This document shows, piece by piece, positions 25,168 to 35,874 of a stretch of DNA of 42,503 bases (positions are counted from its first letter, which is position 1; each line of letters opens with the position of its first letter). The notes below the pieces were generated by a model. It saw nothing but the letters and a program-made list of their open reading frames with translations, searched no databases and was not told the DNA's origin. The translations under genes were made by a program, and so were the position numbers. Source of the DNA: DATLXH01 sp035576005 (GTDB lineage Bacteria > Acidobacteriota > Thermoanaerobaculia > Gp7-AA8); contig DATLXH010000110.1 of the NCBI GenBank assembly GCA_035576005.1, positions 1-42,503 on the forward strand. The letters run 5' to 3'.

Positions 25168-25356
25168 GATGGGTGACGCCAACGGCGATTGGAGCCGAGA
25201 CCGTGGCCGACGTTTTCTATCTGATCAATTACTTCTTCGCGAGCGGCCGGGCCCGATCGGGCCCGGGGCGATGTCAACGGCGCCAGCGCCGTCACCGTAG
25301 GTGACGTCTTCTATCTGATCAATTACCTCTTCGCGGAAGGGCCGCCGCCGCTCTGA
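25139..25356 (+). pseudogene. frameshifted dockerin-like tail of NHL copy 2
   Basis: Three single-base shifts reconstruct a normal C-terminal tail. Frame 2 gives VILELPVVHEMGDANGD. Dropping one T near 25190 gives GAETVADVFYLINYFFASG in frame 3. Dropping one base near 25243 gives GDVNGASAVTVGDVFYLINY then LFAEGPPPL and a stop at 25354-25356. The two halves are dockerin or EF-hand-like calcium-binding repeats, often used as C-terminal modules of secreted proteins in these bacteria. The first shift is also present in copy 1. Confidence 0.8.
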
Positions 25357-25428
25357 CGGCTGATGCTCCAATCGAGGCTGGCCCGAGAACGGCGATCCTG
25401 TCACGGCGCGCCGGAGTAAACTTTCCGC

Positions 25429-26640
25429 GTGGACAGACGCTTTCGTGAACTATTCAACAAGGCTTTCACTCCCGCTCTCTATGAACGTGTGAGACGAGAC
25501 CTGCCGACTCGGCTTGGCACTGAGTTCGAGTTCCGTCTCGCCGAGACTCCTGTATTCCTTCCGCGCGATCTTGGTGATCGCCTGACAACCGCCGCCAACG
25601 AAATCGTCGATCAACTCTCGCTTCCAGAACGGCTGTCGGCGATGAGGCAGGCGATCCCGCCCAGATGGGATACCCCGGGAATGGACGCACTCCCCTCCTT
25701 TACTCAGGTGGACTTCGCGATCGTGCGCGGCCCCGACGGAATGCTCGTTCCGAAACTCATTGAGCTCCAGGGGTTCCCCTCCCTGAGCGCACTACAGGTC
25801 GTTCAGCGCGATTCGTGGAACAACATCCTGCAGAGCATCGATGGGCTCGATCTCGACTGGTCCTGCTGGTACAGCGGACTCGATCGAAAAGGATTCCTCA
25901 CGTTCGCCAGGGAGGTGATTGTTGGCTCACACGATCCAGCCGAAGTCATCCTGATGGACATCGATCCGGCGCATCAGAAAACCTATCCGGACTTTGTCGC
26001 CACGAAAATGCTCTTCGACGTCGATGCCGTCTGCCCGACCACCCTCATCAAGAAAGGAAAGACGCTCTGGCGTCGCGATGCAAGAGGCCGCGAGATTCAG
26101 GTGAAGCGAATTTACAATCGCGTCGTTTTTGACGAGCTGATCCTCAAGGGAATCGATTTGCCCTTCGATTTCCGCGAAGAGCTCGACGTCGAGTGGGCTC
26201 CTCATCCGAACTGGTACTGGACCTGGTCCAAGTATTCGCTTCCGTTTCTGGATCACCCTGCCGTTCCCAGGGCGACTCTCGTCTCCAACCTCGACTGCAT
26301 GCCGGACGATCTCTCGGCATACGTTCTCAAACCGCTTTTTTCCTTCGCTGGGGCCGGCGTCAACGTCGACCCTAAACCCGCGGATGTTGCAGCAATCCCC
26401 GATGAGCAACGAGCTGCCTGGTGCATCCAGGAGAAGATCGAGTACGAGCCCGCGCTGATTGCAGCTGACGGCGGTGGCGTGAAGGTCGAGATCCGACTGA
26501 TGTTTTTCCGGCCGGACAATGCTCCGCGGCCGATTCTCGCGCAGAACCTCTGCCGGCTTTCTCGAGGAAAAATGCTCGGAGTCGACTTCAACAAGAACTT
26601 TACCTGGGTCGGATCGTCGCTGGCGCTGCAGCCAAGTTAA
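25429..26640 (+). CDS. hypothetical protein with ATP-grasp-like C-terminal half
   Basis: A 403-residue soluble protein of no family I can name. The C-terminal half resembles an ATP-grasp enzyme: a lysine in YVLKPLFSFAGAGV, a QEKIEYEP segment, an arginine in VEIRLMFF, and asparagine-rich GVDFNKNFTWVGSS, where metal and ATP ligands would sit. The N-terminal half contains FVATKMLFDVDAVCP and KLIELQGFPSLSALQ. If correct it would form an amide or thioester bond using ATP, but the substrate is unknown. The GTG at 25429 has GGAG 13 bp upstream, and no better start is seen. It stands alone between the NHL pair and a repeat-filled gap. Confidence 0.75.
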   Translation: MDRRFRELFNKAFTPALYERVRRDLPTRLGTEFEFRLAETPVFLPRDLGDRLTTAANEIVDQLSLPERLSAMRQAIPPRWDTPGMDALPSFTQVDFAIVRGPDGMLVPKLIELQGFPSLSALQVVQRDSWNNILQSIDGLDLDWSCWYSGLDRKGFLTFAREVIVGSHDPAEVILMDIDPAHQKTYPDFVATKMLFDVDAVCPTTLIKKGKTLWRRDARGREIQVKRIYNRVVFDELILKGIDLPFDFREELDVEWAPHPNWYWTWSKYSLPFLDHPAVPRATLVSNLDCMPDDLSAYVLKPLFSFAGAGVNVDPKPADVAAIPDEQRAAWCIQEKIEYEPALIAADGGGVKVEIRLMFFRPDNAPRPILAQNLCRLSRGKMLGVDFNKNFTWVGSSLALQPS

Positions 26641-27021
26641 TTCGGAATCTGCGTTGAGAGGATGTCATCCCAGCGGGAGAACAGCGTGGAACGCTGGTGA
26701 AGAGGTGATGACACCCGGCGTGGACTCGCGCCCCGAAGGGGGCGAATCCCTCTCCCCGGCGGGGAGAGGGTGGTCGCGTAAGCGACCGGGAGAGGGGCCG
26801 CGAGAGATACGAAGACCTCGCCCTTTCCGACTGACTCGCGAGACTTTCACGCCCCTCTCCCTGCTTCGCTTCGCTCGCTTCCCTCTCCCCGCCGGGGAGA
26901 GGGATACGCCGCTTCGCGGCTCAACCACGTCAGTCAGTGAACCGGTGTCATGAGAAGCCTGGGCGTGCGGGCGGGAGGGGCGAGGGCAAGCTTTACTTGG
27001 TTACGTAAGTCGTCCGTGATC
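26641..27021. repeat. 381-bp gap filled by a compound palindromic repeat, copy 1
   Basis: It opens with a 49-bp GTCATC...GATGAC element (26664-26712). Next comes a block with CCCTCTCCCCGGCGGGGAGAGGG (26748-26770), the hairpin GGTCGCGTAAGCGACC (26772-26787), about 90 bp of spacer, and a second CCCTCTCC..GGAGAGGG palindrome (26881-26903). The whole block is repeated nearly base for base at 42290-42503. Short open frames here follow the palindromes and are not genes. Confidence 0.8.
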
Positions 27022-29397
<2,376 letters not shown>

Positions 29398-29806
29398 CAA
29401 CGTTCCTCTTTTGATCATTCAGTGGGTGTTGTTCCGTAACGAGACTGGGCAAGGACGAGCGGTTCATTCTACTACTCCCCGGAGCTCGCCGGCATGTCAC
29501 GGTCAACGCCCGTGGTCACGCTCCGCCTTGGGGGTCTGGTACTCAACTCACAAGACGTCGTTCGCCATCCTGAGTCGCTGGAAGAAACCGCTAAGCTCTT
29601 GTAGCCGGATCGCTTCTGCGACGAAGGATCTCGGAATCCGACTTCGTGAAATCGACGGGTCGTATTTTGAGATCCTTCGCATTCGCTCAGGATGACGAAG
29701 CGCTGGTGATAGTGGTGCTGGGCAGCAGCCCTCAACGGCCGGCGGGGGTGTGTTCCTTAGAATCGACGGGTTGAAGCTCTCCATCGATCAGGCGAGCATC
29801 CTTCCA
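29398..29806. repeat. 409-bp gap with GATCC-type repeat, copy 2
   Basis: 29649-29733 repeats 140-228 almost exactly. Upstream, CATCCTGAGTCGCTGG (from 29569) and GACGAAGGATCTC (from 29620) form an inverted counterpart of the same core, so the element is itself an inverted pair. The leader of the OPT gene occupies 29398-29420. No gene is evident. Confidence 0.7.
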
Positions 29807-32659
29807 TTACAAGTGACGCGCTTCTCCCTCGATCCGACTGTCACGCTGGTAGCCAACCTCTGACACTTCCGCAATGGTGCGTGCCCGCTCCTCGAATAGA
29901 TAGCGACCCGTGATGCTTGCCGCGTTCCGTGCAATCTCCTCGGGAGTCCCGGTAGCGATTACGTGGCCCCCGGCATCACCACCCTCGGGGCCGATGTCGA
30001 TTATGTAGTCACACGCCTCGATCATCTGAATGTTGTGCTCGATGACGACGACCGAGCTTCCCCGCTCGATGAGCTCACGGAAGGTCCTGATGAGCTGGGT
30101 GATATCGCTGGCGTGCAGTCCGGTGGTCGGCTCGTCGAAAAGAAAAAGACGGCGGGCGAGTGCTTTCTCTGAGGACGCGAGAAACGAGGCTAACTTGAGG
30201 CGCTGCGCTTCCCCACCCGAGAGCGACGCGGTTGACTGTCCAAGCCTCAGATAGCCGAGCCCAACGGACCGCAGTGGCGCGAGTCGCTTGAGAATCGGCC
30301 GCTTGTCGACGAAGAACTTTGCCGCCTCGTCAACTGTCATCGCCAGGATTCCTTCCACGTTTTTCGTCTTGTACGAAACCTTCAGGACCTGATCATTGAA
30401 GCGCTTCCCACCACACTTTTCGCAGACGACCTCGATGTCAGCAAGAAACTGCATGTCGATGGTGACGAAGCCTGCACCCTCGCAGGCATCGCAACGACCA
30501 CCGCTTGTGTTGAACGAGAACATTCCAGCCGCGACACCCTGCAGCTTCGCGCTCGTGGTTGATGCAAGGAGCTTTCGGATCTCGTCCCAGGCCTTCACGT
30601 AGGTGGCCGGATTCGATCGGCTCGAACGTCCGATAGGTGACTGATCGACGAACTGCATGTCGTCGATCTGTTCGACACCCTCGATCGATGTGAACTGACC
30701 GACATCGAGCTTGGTGGCCGCTCGATATGTCCTCTGATAGCCATTGTGGAGGCAATCGCGAATGAGCGTGGACTTTCCCGAACCTGACACGCCTGTGACT
30801 GCAACCATCCGATTCAGCGGGATCGTCACGTCGATGTTCTTCAGGTTGTGCTCACGGGCGCCGGTGATCCTGATCGACTCCGGCGACGACACTCTCGATG
30901 GCGCAGGCTTCTCAGTCCCGTCTCCAGACTCGAGGACATTAGTGGAATCGCCGGAAGTACGCTCAACGATCTCGGTTCTGTAGTGAGCGATCGGTCCGGC
31001 AAAAACCACGTCTCCGCCGAGCTCGCCCGCGCCCGGGCCCAGCTCGACCACATAGTCGCCCCCGCCGATAATGGAAGGGTCGTGCTCGACCACGACCACA
31101 CTGTTTCCCGCGTCGCTCAGACGGCGCAGCACAGCCAGCAGACGTTCGCTGTCACGCGCGTGAAGTCCAATGGTCGGCTCGTCGATCACATACAGCGTCT
31201 GGGTCAGTGCGCTGCCGAGCGCCGCCGCAAGGTTGATACGCTGCGCTTCTCCGCCGGAAAGCGTGCGTGTCTGACGGTCGAGAGTTAGGTAGGAGAGACC
31301 CACCTCATCGAGGTAGACCAGCCGGTTGAGGATTTCCCTGCGCAGGTGACCGGCAATTTCCTCTTCGCGGCGGCTCAGCGGCAGGTACTCCCAGAATCGA
31401 CGCGCATCGCCGACGTTCATGGCGAAGATATCGCCGATGTGGCGATCGCGAAAACGAACGTTTCGCGCCGCTGGTTTCAGTCGTGAGCCGTCACAATCGG
31501 TGCAGGTGTCGTAGCTGCGGTACTTCGCGAGCTTGACTCGCACATGGATCTTGTATTTCTTCGTCTCCAGCCAGTCGAAGAAGCCCTTGATCCCGTACCA
31601 TTTTCCGCGACCTTCGTAGAGAAGGTTCCACTCTTCCGCCGTCAGCTCGTCGATTGGGACATCCAATCGAAGCTTGTATTTCTTTGCGGCTTTTTCCAGA
31701 TCGTCGTATGAGCTCTCGTACCCCGGCGAGTTCCACGGGGAGATCGGCATTTCATCCAGCCGCTGCGAGCGCGCGGGGATGACCTTACTCATGTCGATCC
31801 CGATCACGCGCCCATATCCCTGACAAAGCTCGCAGGCGCCCAGCGGTGAGTTGAAAGAGAAGAGATGCGGTGTCGGGTCGGGGAACTCCGTCCCACACCG
31901 ATCGCAGGTGAAGCGCGACGTGAAGCGGTGACTCAGCCACGTATCGCCCGTTTGCTCGAGGATGTTCACCGAACCTTTCGAGAGCTCGAAGGCCTGCTCA
32001 ATCCCCTCGGTGATCGATCCTTCCCGACCATCCTCAATCTGGTAGCGCCCGATGACTAGCTCGAGAGAGGTTGCTCCCGTCGTATCAGTCGACTTCAGAT
32101 CGATGACCTCGTTCTCGATCCAGGCTCGATAGAATCCCGCTCGCATCAGCTGCTTGAGCACTTCGATCCGATGTTCGGCTTCGAACAATAGAGGAGCCAG
32201 AATCATGATCCTCCGCCCCGCGAAACTTCTGAGGACATGCTCTGCAATCGAGGAAGGAGACTCGCGCCTTACACGATGCTCGCAGTTTGGACAGAACGTC
32301 TCGCCGCAGTACGCCATGAAAAGACGCATGTGATCCGCGAGCTCTGTGGCTGTTGCGACCGTGGAGCGGGCGTTCTTCACAGAATTTTTCTGCTCGACTG
32401 CTATGGCCGGAAGGATCCCGTCGATCGAGTCGACATCGGGACGTTCCATCCGTTCGAGGAACTGGCGCACGTAGGTCGACATCGACTCCACGAAGCGGCG
32501 CTGTCCCTCCGCATAGAGCGTGTTGAAAGCGAGCGACGATTTGCCGGACCCCGAGGGGCCTGTAACCACCGTGATCTGTCCGTGGGGAAGATCGACCGAG
32601 ACCTCCTTCAGATTGTGCGTACGCGCACCGCGGATAGAGATGAATTTTCGGGGCGGCAT
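29807..32659 (-). CDS. uvrA: UvrA-family excinuclease ATPase (divergent)
   Basis: A 950-residue protein with two ABC ATPase cores, as in the damage-recognition subunit of nucleotide excision repair. Walker A motifs are GPSGSGKSS (near residue 35) and GVSGSGKST (near 640). Two LSGGEAQR signatures (TLSGGEAQRINLA and SLSGGEAQRLKLA) and DEPTIGLH and DEPTTGLH Walker B regions are intact. Zinc-finger cysteines are CPNC, CDRCG..CELCQG, and CDACEG..CEKCGG. The first core departs from usual UvrA (GPSGSGKSSLAFNT rather than GLSGSGKSSLAFDT, and EQKNSVKNARSTVATATEL), so it may be a paralogue rather than the housekeeping copy. No uvrB or uvrC gene lies nearby. Confidence 0.88.
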   Translation of the reverse strand: MPPRKFISIRGARTHNLKEVSVDLPHGQITVVTGPSGSGKSSLAFNTLYAEGQRRFVESMSTYVRQFLERMERPDVDSIDGILPAIAVEQKNSVKNARSTVATATELADHMRLFMAYCGETFCPNCEHRVRRESPSSIAEHVLRSFAGRRIMILAPLLFEAEHRIEVLKQLMRAGFYRAWIENEVIDLKSTDTTGATSLELVIGRYQIEDGREGSITEGIEQAFELSKGSVNILEQTGDTWLSHRFTSRFTCDRCGTEFPDPTPHLFSFNSPLGACELCQGYGRVIGIDMSKVIPARSQRLDEMPISPWNSPGYESSYDDLEKAAKKYKLRLDVPIDELTAEEWNLLYEGRGKWYGIKGFFDWLETKKYKIHVRVKLAKYRSYDTCTDCDGSRLKPAARNVRFRDRHIGDIFAMNVGDARRFWEYLPLSRREEEIAGHLRREILNRLVYLDEVGLSYLTLDRQTRTLSGGEAQRINLAAALGSALTQTLYVIDEPTIGLHARDSERLLAVLRRLSDAGNSVVVVEHDPSIIGGGDYVVELGPGAGELGGDVVFAGPIAHYRTEIVERTSGDSTNVLESGDGTEKPAPSRVSSPESIRITGAREHNLKNIDVTIPLNRMVAVTGVSGSGKSTLIRDCLHNGYQRTYRAATKLDVGQFTSIEGVEQIDDMQFVDQSPIGRSSRSNPATYVKAWDEIRKLLASTTSAKLQGVAAGMFSFNTSGGRCDACEGAGFVTIDMQFLADIEVVCEKCGGKRFNDQVLKVSYKTKNVEGILAMTVDEAAKFFVDKRPILKRLAPLRSVGLGYLRLGQSTASLSGGEAQRLKLASFLASSEKALARRLFLFDEPTTGLHASDITQLIRTFRELIERGSSVVVIEHNIQMIEACDYIIDIGPEGGDAGGHVIATGTPEEIARNAASITGRYLFEERARTIAEVSEVGYQRDSRIEGEARHL

Positions 32660-32849
32660 CGATCAGGTCTGAAAAACCATCAGCGAGGAGTGGTTGTTCC
32701 TCCGGTCGCAGATGACACACTGCGTGAATCAGAACCCGGAAGGGGGCGAAACCCTCTCCCCGCCGGGGAGAGGGAACGCCGCTACGCGGCTCAGCCGGCC
32801 CAATCCAACAAGGAAATGCAACGGTCGTGGGAGAGCGCTCGCGCTGGCG
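32660..32849. repeat. short gap with a CTCTCCCC palindrome
   Basis: CCCTCTCCCCGCCGGGGAGAGGG (32752-32774), followed by CGCCGCTACGCGGCTCAGCC, matches the right-hand third of the compound repeat at 26881-26921. Only this part is present. Confidence 0.7.
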
Positions 32850-33842
32850 TCAGACCGGGATCGAGTGGCGCTGGTAAAAATTGTAGGCGCCGAGGCGCTC
32901 CTCGAGCTTCTTCACGACCAGCTCGGGAAGGGGACCTCCCGCTGCGGCGAAGTCGGTCTCAACCTGATGGATATTCTTCGCACCAGGGATCGTCGTGGTT
33001 ACCGCTTCATTCGAAAGCACAAAGCGAAGTGCCGCCTCGGTAAGCGTCTTCGTCGACCCTGCAACAATCGCTTTCACCTCGTCCACGCGTTCGAGTGCTT
33101 CGGTCAGCCTTCGTTCCGTGAGGAAATTCTGGCGGACGTCGTCTGGCGGGAACGTTGTGTCAGGTCGGAACTTCCCGGTGAGCAGCCCCGAGGCCAGCGG
33201 AACCCGCGCAATGATGCCAAAACCATGCTTTCTGGCGAGCGGGAAAAGCTCTGCAGCCGGTGCCTGATTGAGAATGTTGTAAAGGACCTGAAGGGTGTAG
33301 CCCCATTTCCTGCGGATGATCTCCAGCCCATCCGCCACTGTGGAAATGGAGACGCCCCAGTAACGAATCTTGCCAAGCGACTGAAGCATCTCCATCGCTT
33401 CCTGAATCTCTTCACGGCGAAGGTCGTCGAGAGTCGGATTGTGCAGCTGGTAAAGATCGACGTAGTCCGTCCGGAGACGTTTCAAGGAACCATCGATGGC
33501 CAGGAAGATGTGTTTTTTCGAAAAGTCCTTCCTGAGACCTCCGTCCGAGCCGCGAACGCTGCCTACCTTCGTAGCAATGACCACATCGGCGCGACGGCGA
33601 GGCAGCACAATGCCCATGAGCGACTCGCTGCGACCCTGCCCGTAAATATCGGCAGTGTCAAAAAAGGTGACACCGAGATCACGCGCGCGACGAACCGCTG
33701 CGAGCGACTCATCATCCGAAGTTCTCCCCCAGCCGACGGGAGCTCCGCCGACCTCCATCGCTCCGCCGATGGCCCATCCACCGAAGCCGATCCGGCTCAC
33801 CTGCAGGCCGGTCGTCCCGAGAGTTCTGAATTCCATGTTCAA
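32850..33842 (-). CDS. aldo/keto reductase, second copy type
   Basis: A 330-residue NAD(P)H-dependent oxidoreductase with the catalytic Asp and Tyr in FFDTADIYG, Lys in VIATKVG and His in LYQLHNP. The late TTIPGAKNIHQVE cofactor motif is also present. It differs clearly from the 12992-13864 protein and belongs to the longer YajO/Tas-like subgroup. The TTG at 33840-33842 has AAGGA 8 bp upstream; an ATG two codons later (33836) is an equal choice. It follows serA with a 41-bp gap on the same strand, so it may be co-transcribed with the serine genes. Confidence 0.9.
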   Translation of the reverse strand: MNMEFRTLGTTGLQVSRIGFGGWAIGGAMEVGGAPVGWGRTSDDESLAAVRRARDLGVTFFDTADIYGQGRSESLMGIVLPRRRADVVIATKVGSVRGSDGGLRKDFSKKHIFLAIDGSLKRLRTDYVDLYQLHNPTLDDLRREEIQEAMEMLQSLGKIRYWGVSISTVADGLEIIRRKWGYTLQVLYNILNQAPAAELFPLARKHGFGIIARVPLASGLLTGKFRPDTTFPPDDVRQNFLTERRLTEALERVDEVKAIVAGSTKTLTEAALRFVLSNEAVTTTIPGAKNIHQVETDFAAAGGPLPELVVKKLEERLGAYNFYQRHSIPV

Positions 33843-33883
33843 AGGTGCTTTCCTTCAGAGGGTCGTTGATGTCAGGGCCGCGT

Positions 33884-35467
33884 TCAGAGCTTGATCAACT
33901 TCACCTGCTGCATCTCCTTGAAAGCACGGAGGAACGAAAGTGTTTCCGGATCGAGAACGGAATCGATCGTGATGATTGCCATCGCCAGACCACCCTCTAC
34001 TGCACGGGCCAGATTGTATTCAGCGATGTTGATGTCGCGGTCCCCAAGGATCGTCCCGACTTTCCCTACAACTCCGGGCACATCCTTGTTCACCATGTAG
34101 ATCAGGTAGCCTTCCGGCTTGAACTCCACCCGGAACTCATTGACTGACACGACTCGCTGATTCTTCTCGCTGAATAGTGTTGCGGACACGGAGACATCCT
34201 GCTCTTCCGATGAGACTCGGAAGGTGATCAGATTGTTGTAGTCAACGGGCGTGGGATGAAGTGTCGAACTGATCTCCACGCCGCGATTCTGAGCGATCGA
34301 TTCGGCGTTGACATAGTTGACCGTGTCGGTCAGAAACGGTGTGAATAAACCCTTGAGAGCGGCTACCGACAGGATCTTCGTCAGCCTCTCTTCGATTCCC
34401 CAGAGCTCGATCGACGCCCGGGTCACCGGACCGGAAAGAAGCTGCGCGGCGAGGAGGCCGAGCTTCTCCGCGAGGGAGATCATCGGAGCGGCGTTACTGT
34501 CGGAGAGACCTTCGAACGGAAGGTTTACTGCGGAAACGAAAATCGATCCATTGAGCGCTTCAACCACCATCTCCGCGGTCTGCACCGCGACGCGATCCTG
34601 CGCCTCGATCGTATTCGCGCCTATGTGAGGTGAGAGGATCACATTCGGCGCAACCAGAAGCGGGCTGCTGGCCGGCGGCTCTTCCTCGAACACGTCTATG
34701 GCGGCGCCGCCAACTTTCCCCGATGTGAGTGCCGCGGCAAGATCCGTCTCATTGTAGATCCCGCCTCGCGCACAGTTGACCAGGATTACGCCGTCCCGCA
34801 TGGTTGCGATCTGCGGAGCGCGAATCATGTTGCGCGTCTCGTCGGTCATTGGCGTGTGAACCGTAATGACGTCTGCGCTCTCGAGCAGACGCTCGAAGCT
34901 CATCATCTCCGCGCCGACCTTTTCTCCCACAGACGCCGCGATGTATGGGTCGTACGCGATCACGCGCATCCCGAAGGCACGAGCACGGACAGTCACTCGC
35001 GTCCCGATTCTTCCCAGACCGATGATTCCGAGAGTCTTGCCATTGAGCTCGATTCCCATGAATTTCGAACGGGTCCACTCCCCTCTCCTCGTCGACGCGT
35101 GTGCCTCGGGGATATTGCGACAGAGCGAGAGAAGCATCGCCATGGTGTGCTCCGTCGCGGAGAGAATGTTGGCGGTCGGCGCATTGATGACGAGGATTCC
35201 TCGCTCGGTTGCGGCGTCGACATCGACATTGTCGAGACCAACGCCAGCGCGACCGACGATGCGAAGTCGGCCTCCTGCATTCACGAGCTCACGGGTAACC
35301 GCCGTGCCGCTGCGCGTGATCAACGCGTCGGATTCGCGCACTGCGCTCAGGAGCTCTTCACCCGCCAGGCCAGGACGGTAAACGAGCTCGATTCCGGGCG
35401 AGGCTTTCAGGAGGTCAAGACCAGATTGCGCGATCGAGTCCGTGACCAGTACGGTGTGAGGCTTCAT
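33884..35467 (-). CDS. serA: D-3-phosphoglycerate dehydrogenase
   Basis: It oxidises 3-phosphoglycerate to 3-phosphohydroxypyruvate, the first step of serine synthesis. At 527 residues it is the long, three-domain form. The NAD-binding loop is GIIGLGRIGTRV; the catalytic Arg, Glu and His lie in NCARGGIYNE, EEEPPA and LSPHIGANT. An intervening (allosteric-substrate-binding) domain spans about 310-445. A C-terminal ACT domain (about 455-527; LIYMVNKDVPGVVGKVGTIL) probably binds serine for feedback control. It is the third serine gene of this minus-strand cluster, separated from the aminotransferase gene by 407 bp of repeats. Confidence 0.96.
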   Translation of the reverse strand: MKPHTVLVTDSIAQSGLDLLKASPGIELVYRPGLAGEELLSAVRESDALITRSGTAVTRELVNAGGRLRIVGRAGVGLDNVDVDAATERGILVINAPTANILSATEHTMAMLLSLCRNIPEAHASTRRGEWTRSKFMGIELNGKTLGIIGLGRIGTRVTVRARAFGMRVIAYDPYIAASVGEKVGAEMMSFERLLESADVITVHTPMTDETRNMIRAPQIATMRDGVILVNCARGGIYNETDLAAALTSGKVGGAAIDVFEEEPPASSPLLVAPNVILSPHIGANTIEAQDRVAVQTAEMVVEALNGSIFVSAVNLPFEGLSDSNAAPMISLAEKLGLLAAQLLSGPVTRASIELWGIEERLTKILSVAALKGLFTPFLTDTVNYVNAESIAQNRGVEISSTLHPTPVDYNNLITFRVSSEEQDVSVSATLFSEKNQRVVSVNEFRVEFKPEGYLIYMVNKDVPGVVGKVGTILGDRDINIAEYNLARAVEGGLAMAIITIDSVLDPETLSFLRAFKEMQQVKLIKL

Positions 35468-35874
35468 GTGTGCGGGCAGGCGTCTCCATTATCCACGGAA
35501 AAATGCGTCAGCGTACTTCCCATGAAGCGGCGAAGCTTTGGAGTGCGGCAGCCGCAGCTGCCGCTTTCTGTGTCACGTCGCGACCCTGTTAATGTCAACC
35601 AGCGCAATCGCGCGAGCTCGAAACAAAAGCGGCAGCTGCGGCTGCCGCACTCCAAAGGCTTCGCCCGTCGCCTCACGGTTTTCCCTCGAAACGTCTCTTC
35701 CGCCGCTTCGTTAGTCCATCGGGCATCGCTTCGAGCGATTCAACGATGATGTTCCCATCTGTCCAATCCGCGGATCGCATCAACAGCGTTGCGAGGTGAC
35801 TCAGAAAGCGGCAGCTGCGGCTGCCGCACTCCAAAGGCTTCGCCCGTCGACTCACGGATTTCCGTCGAAACGGT
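35468..35874. repeat. 407-bp gap: GGCAGCCGCAGCTGCC repeats and a 180-bp tandem duplication
   Basis: Three copies of a GGAGTGCGGCAGCCGCAGCT / TGCCGCTTT palindromic module occur: one inverted at 35536-35572 and two direct ones at 35626-35693 and 35805-35872. The direct pair is spaced by 179 bp. Between them, 35703-35790 is a diverged copy of the last coding part of the upstream aminotransferase gene. Short open frames containing AKPLECGSRSCRF are products of the repeat, not genes. Confidence 0.85.
35703..35790 (-). pseudogene. diverged duplicate of the 3' end of the class V aminotransferase gene
   Basis: The plus strand GCATCGCTTCGAGCGATTCA and nearby CCAATCCGCGGATC parallel GCATCGCTTTGAGCGACTGA and CCAATCCGGAAGCTC of the real gene at a constant offset of about 180 bp. 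Translated, NIIVESLEAMPDGLT parallels DISIQSLKAMLDVLD. It has no start and no complete domain. Confidence 0.75.

Noticed and set aside
26519..26953. 144-residue frame running from the ATP-grasp-like gene into the repeat block
   Set aside because: Its second half encodes the CTCTCCCC repeat; no independent start or domain.
32694..33869. 391-residue open frame opposite the aldo/keto reductase
   Set aside because: Antisense to a well-supported reductase with catalytic motifs; composition is typical of a shadow frame.
35464..35855. Two small minus-strand frames containing AKPLECGSRSCRF
   Set aside because: The shared sequence is the translation of an intergenic palindromic repeat; the rest is remnant or random.
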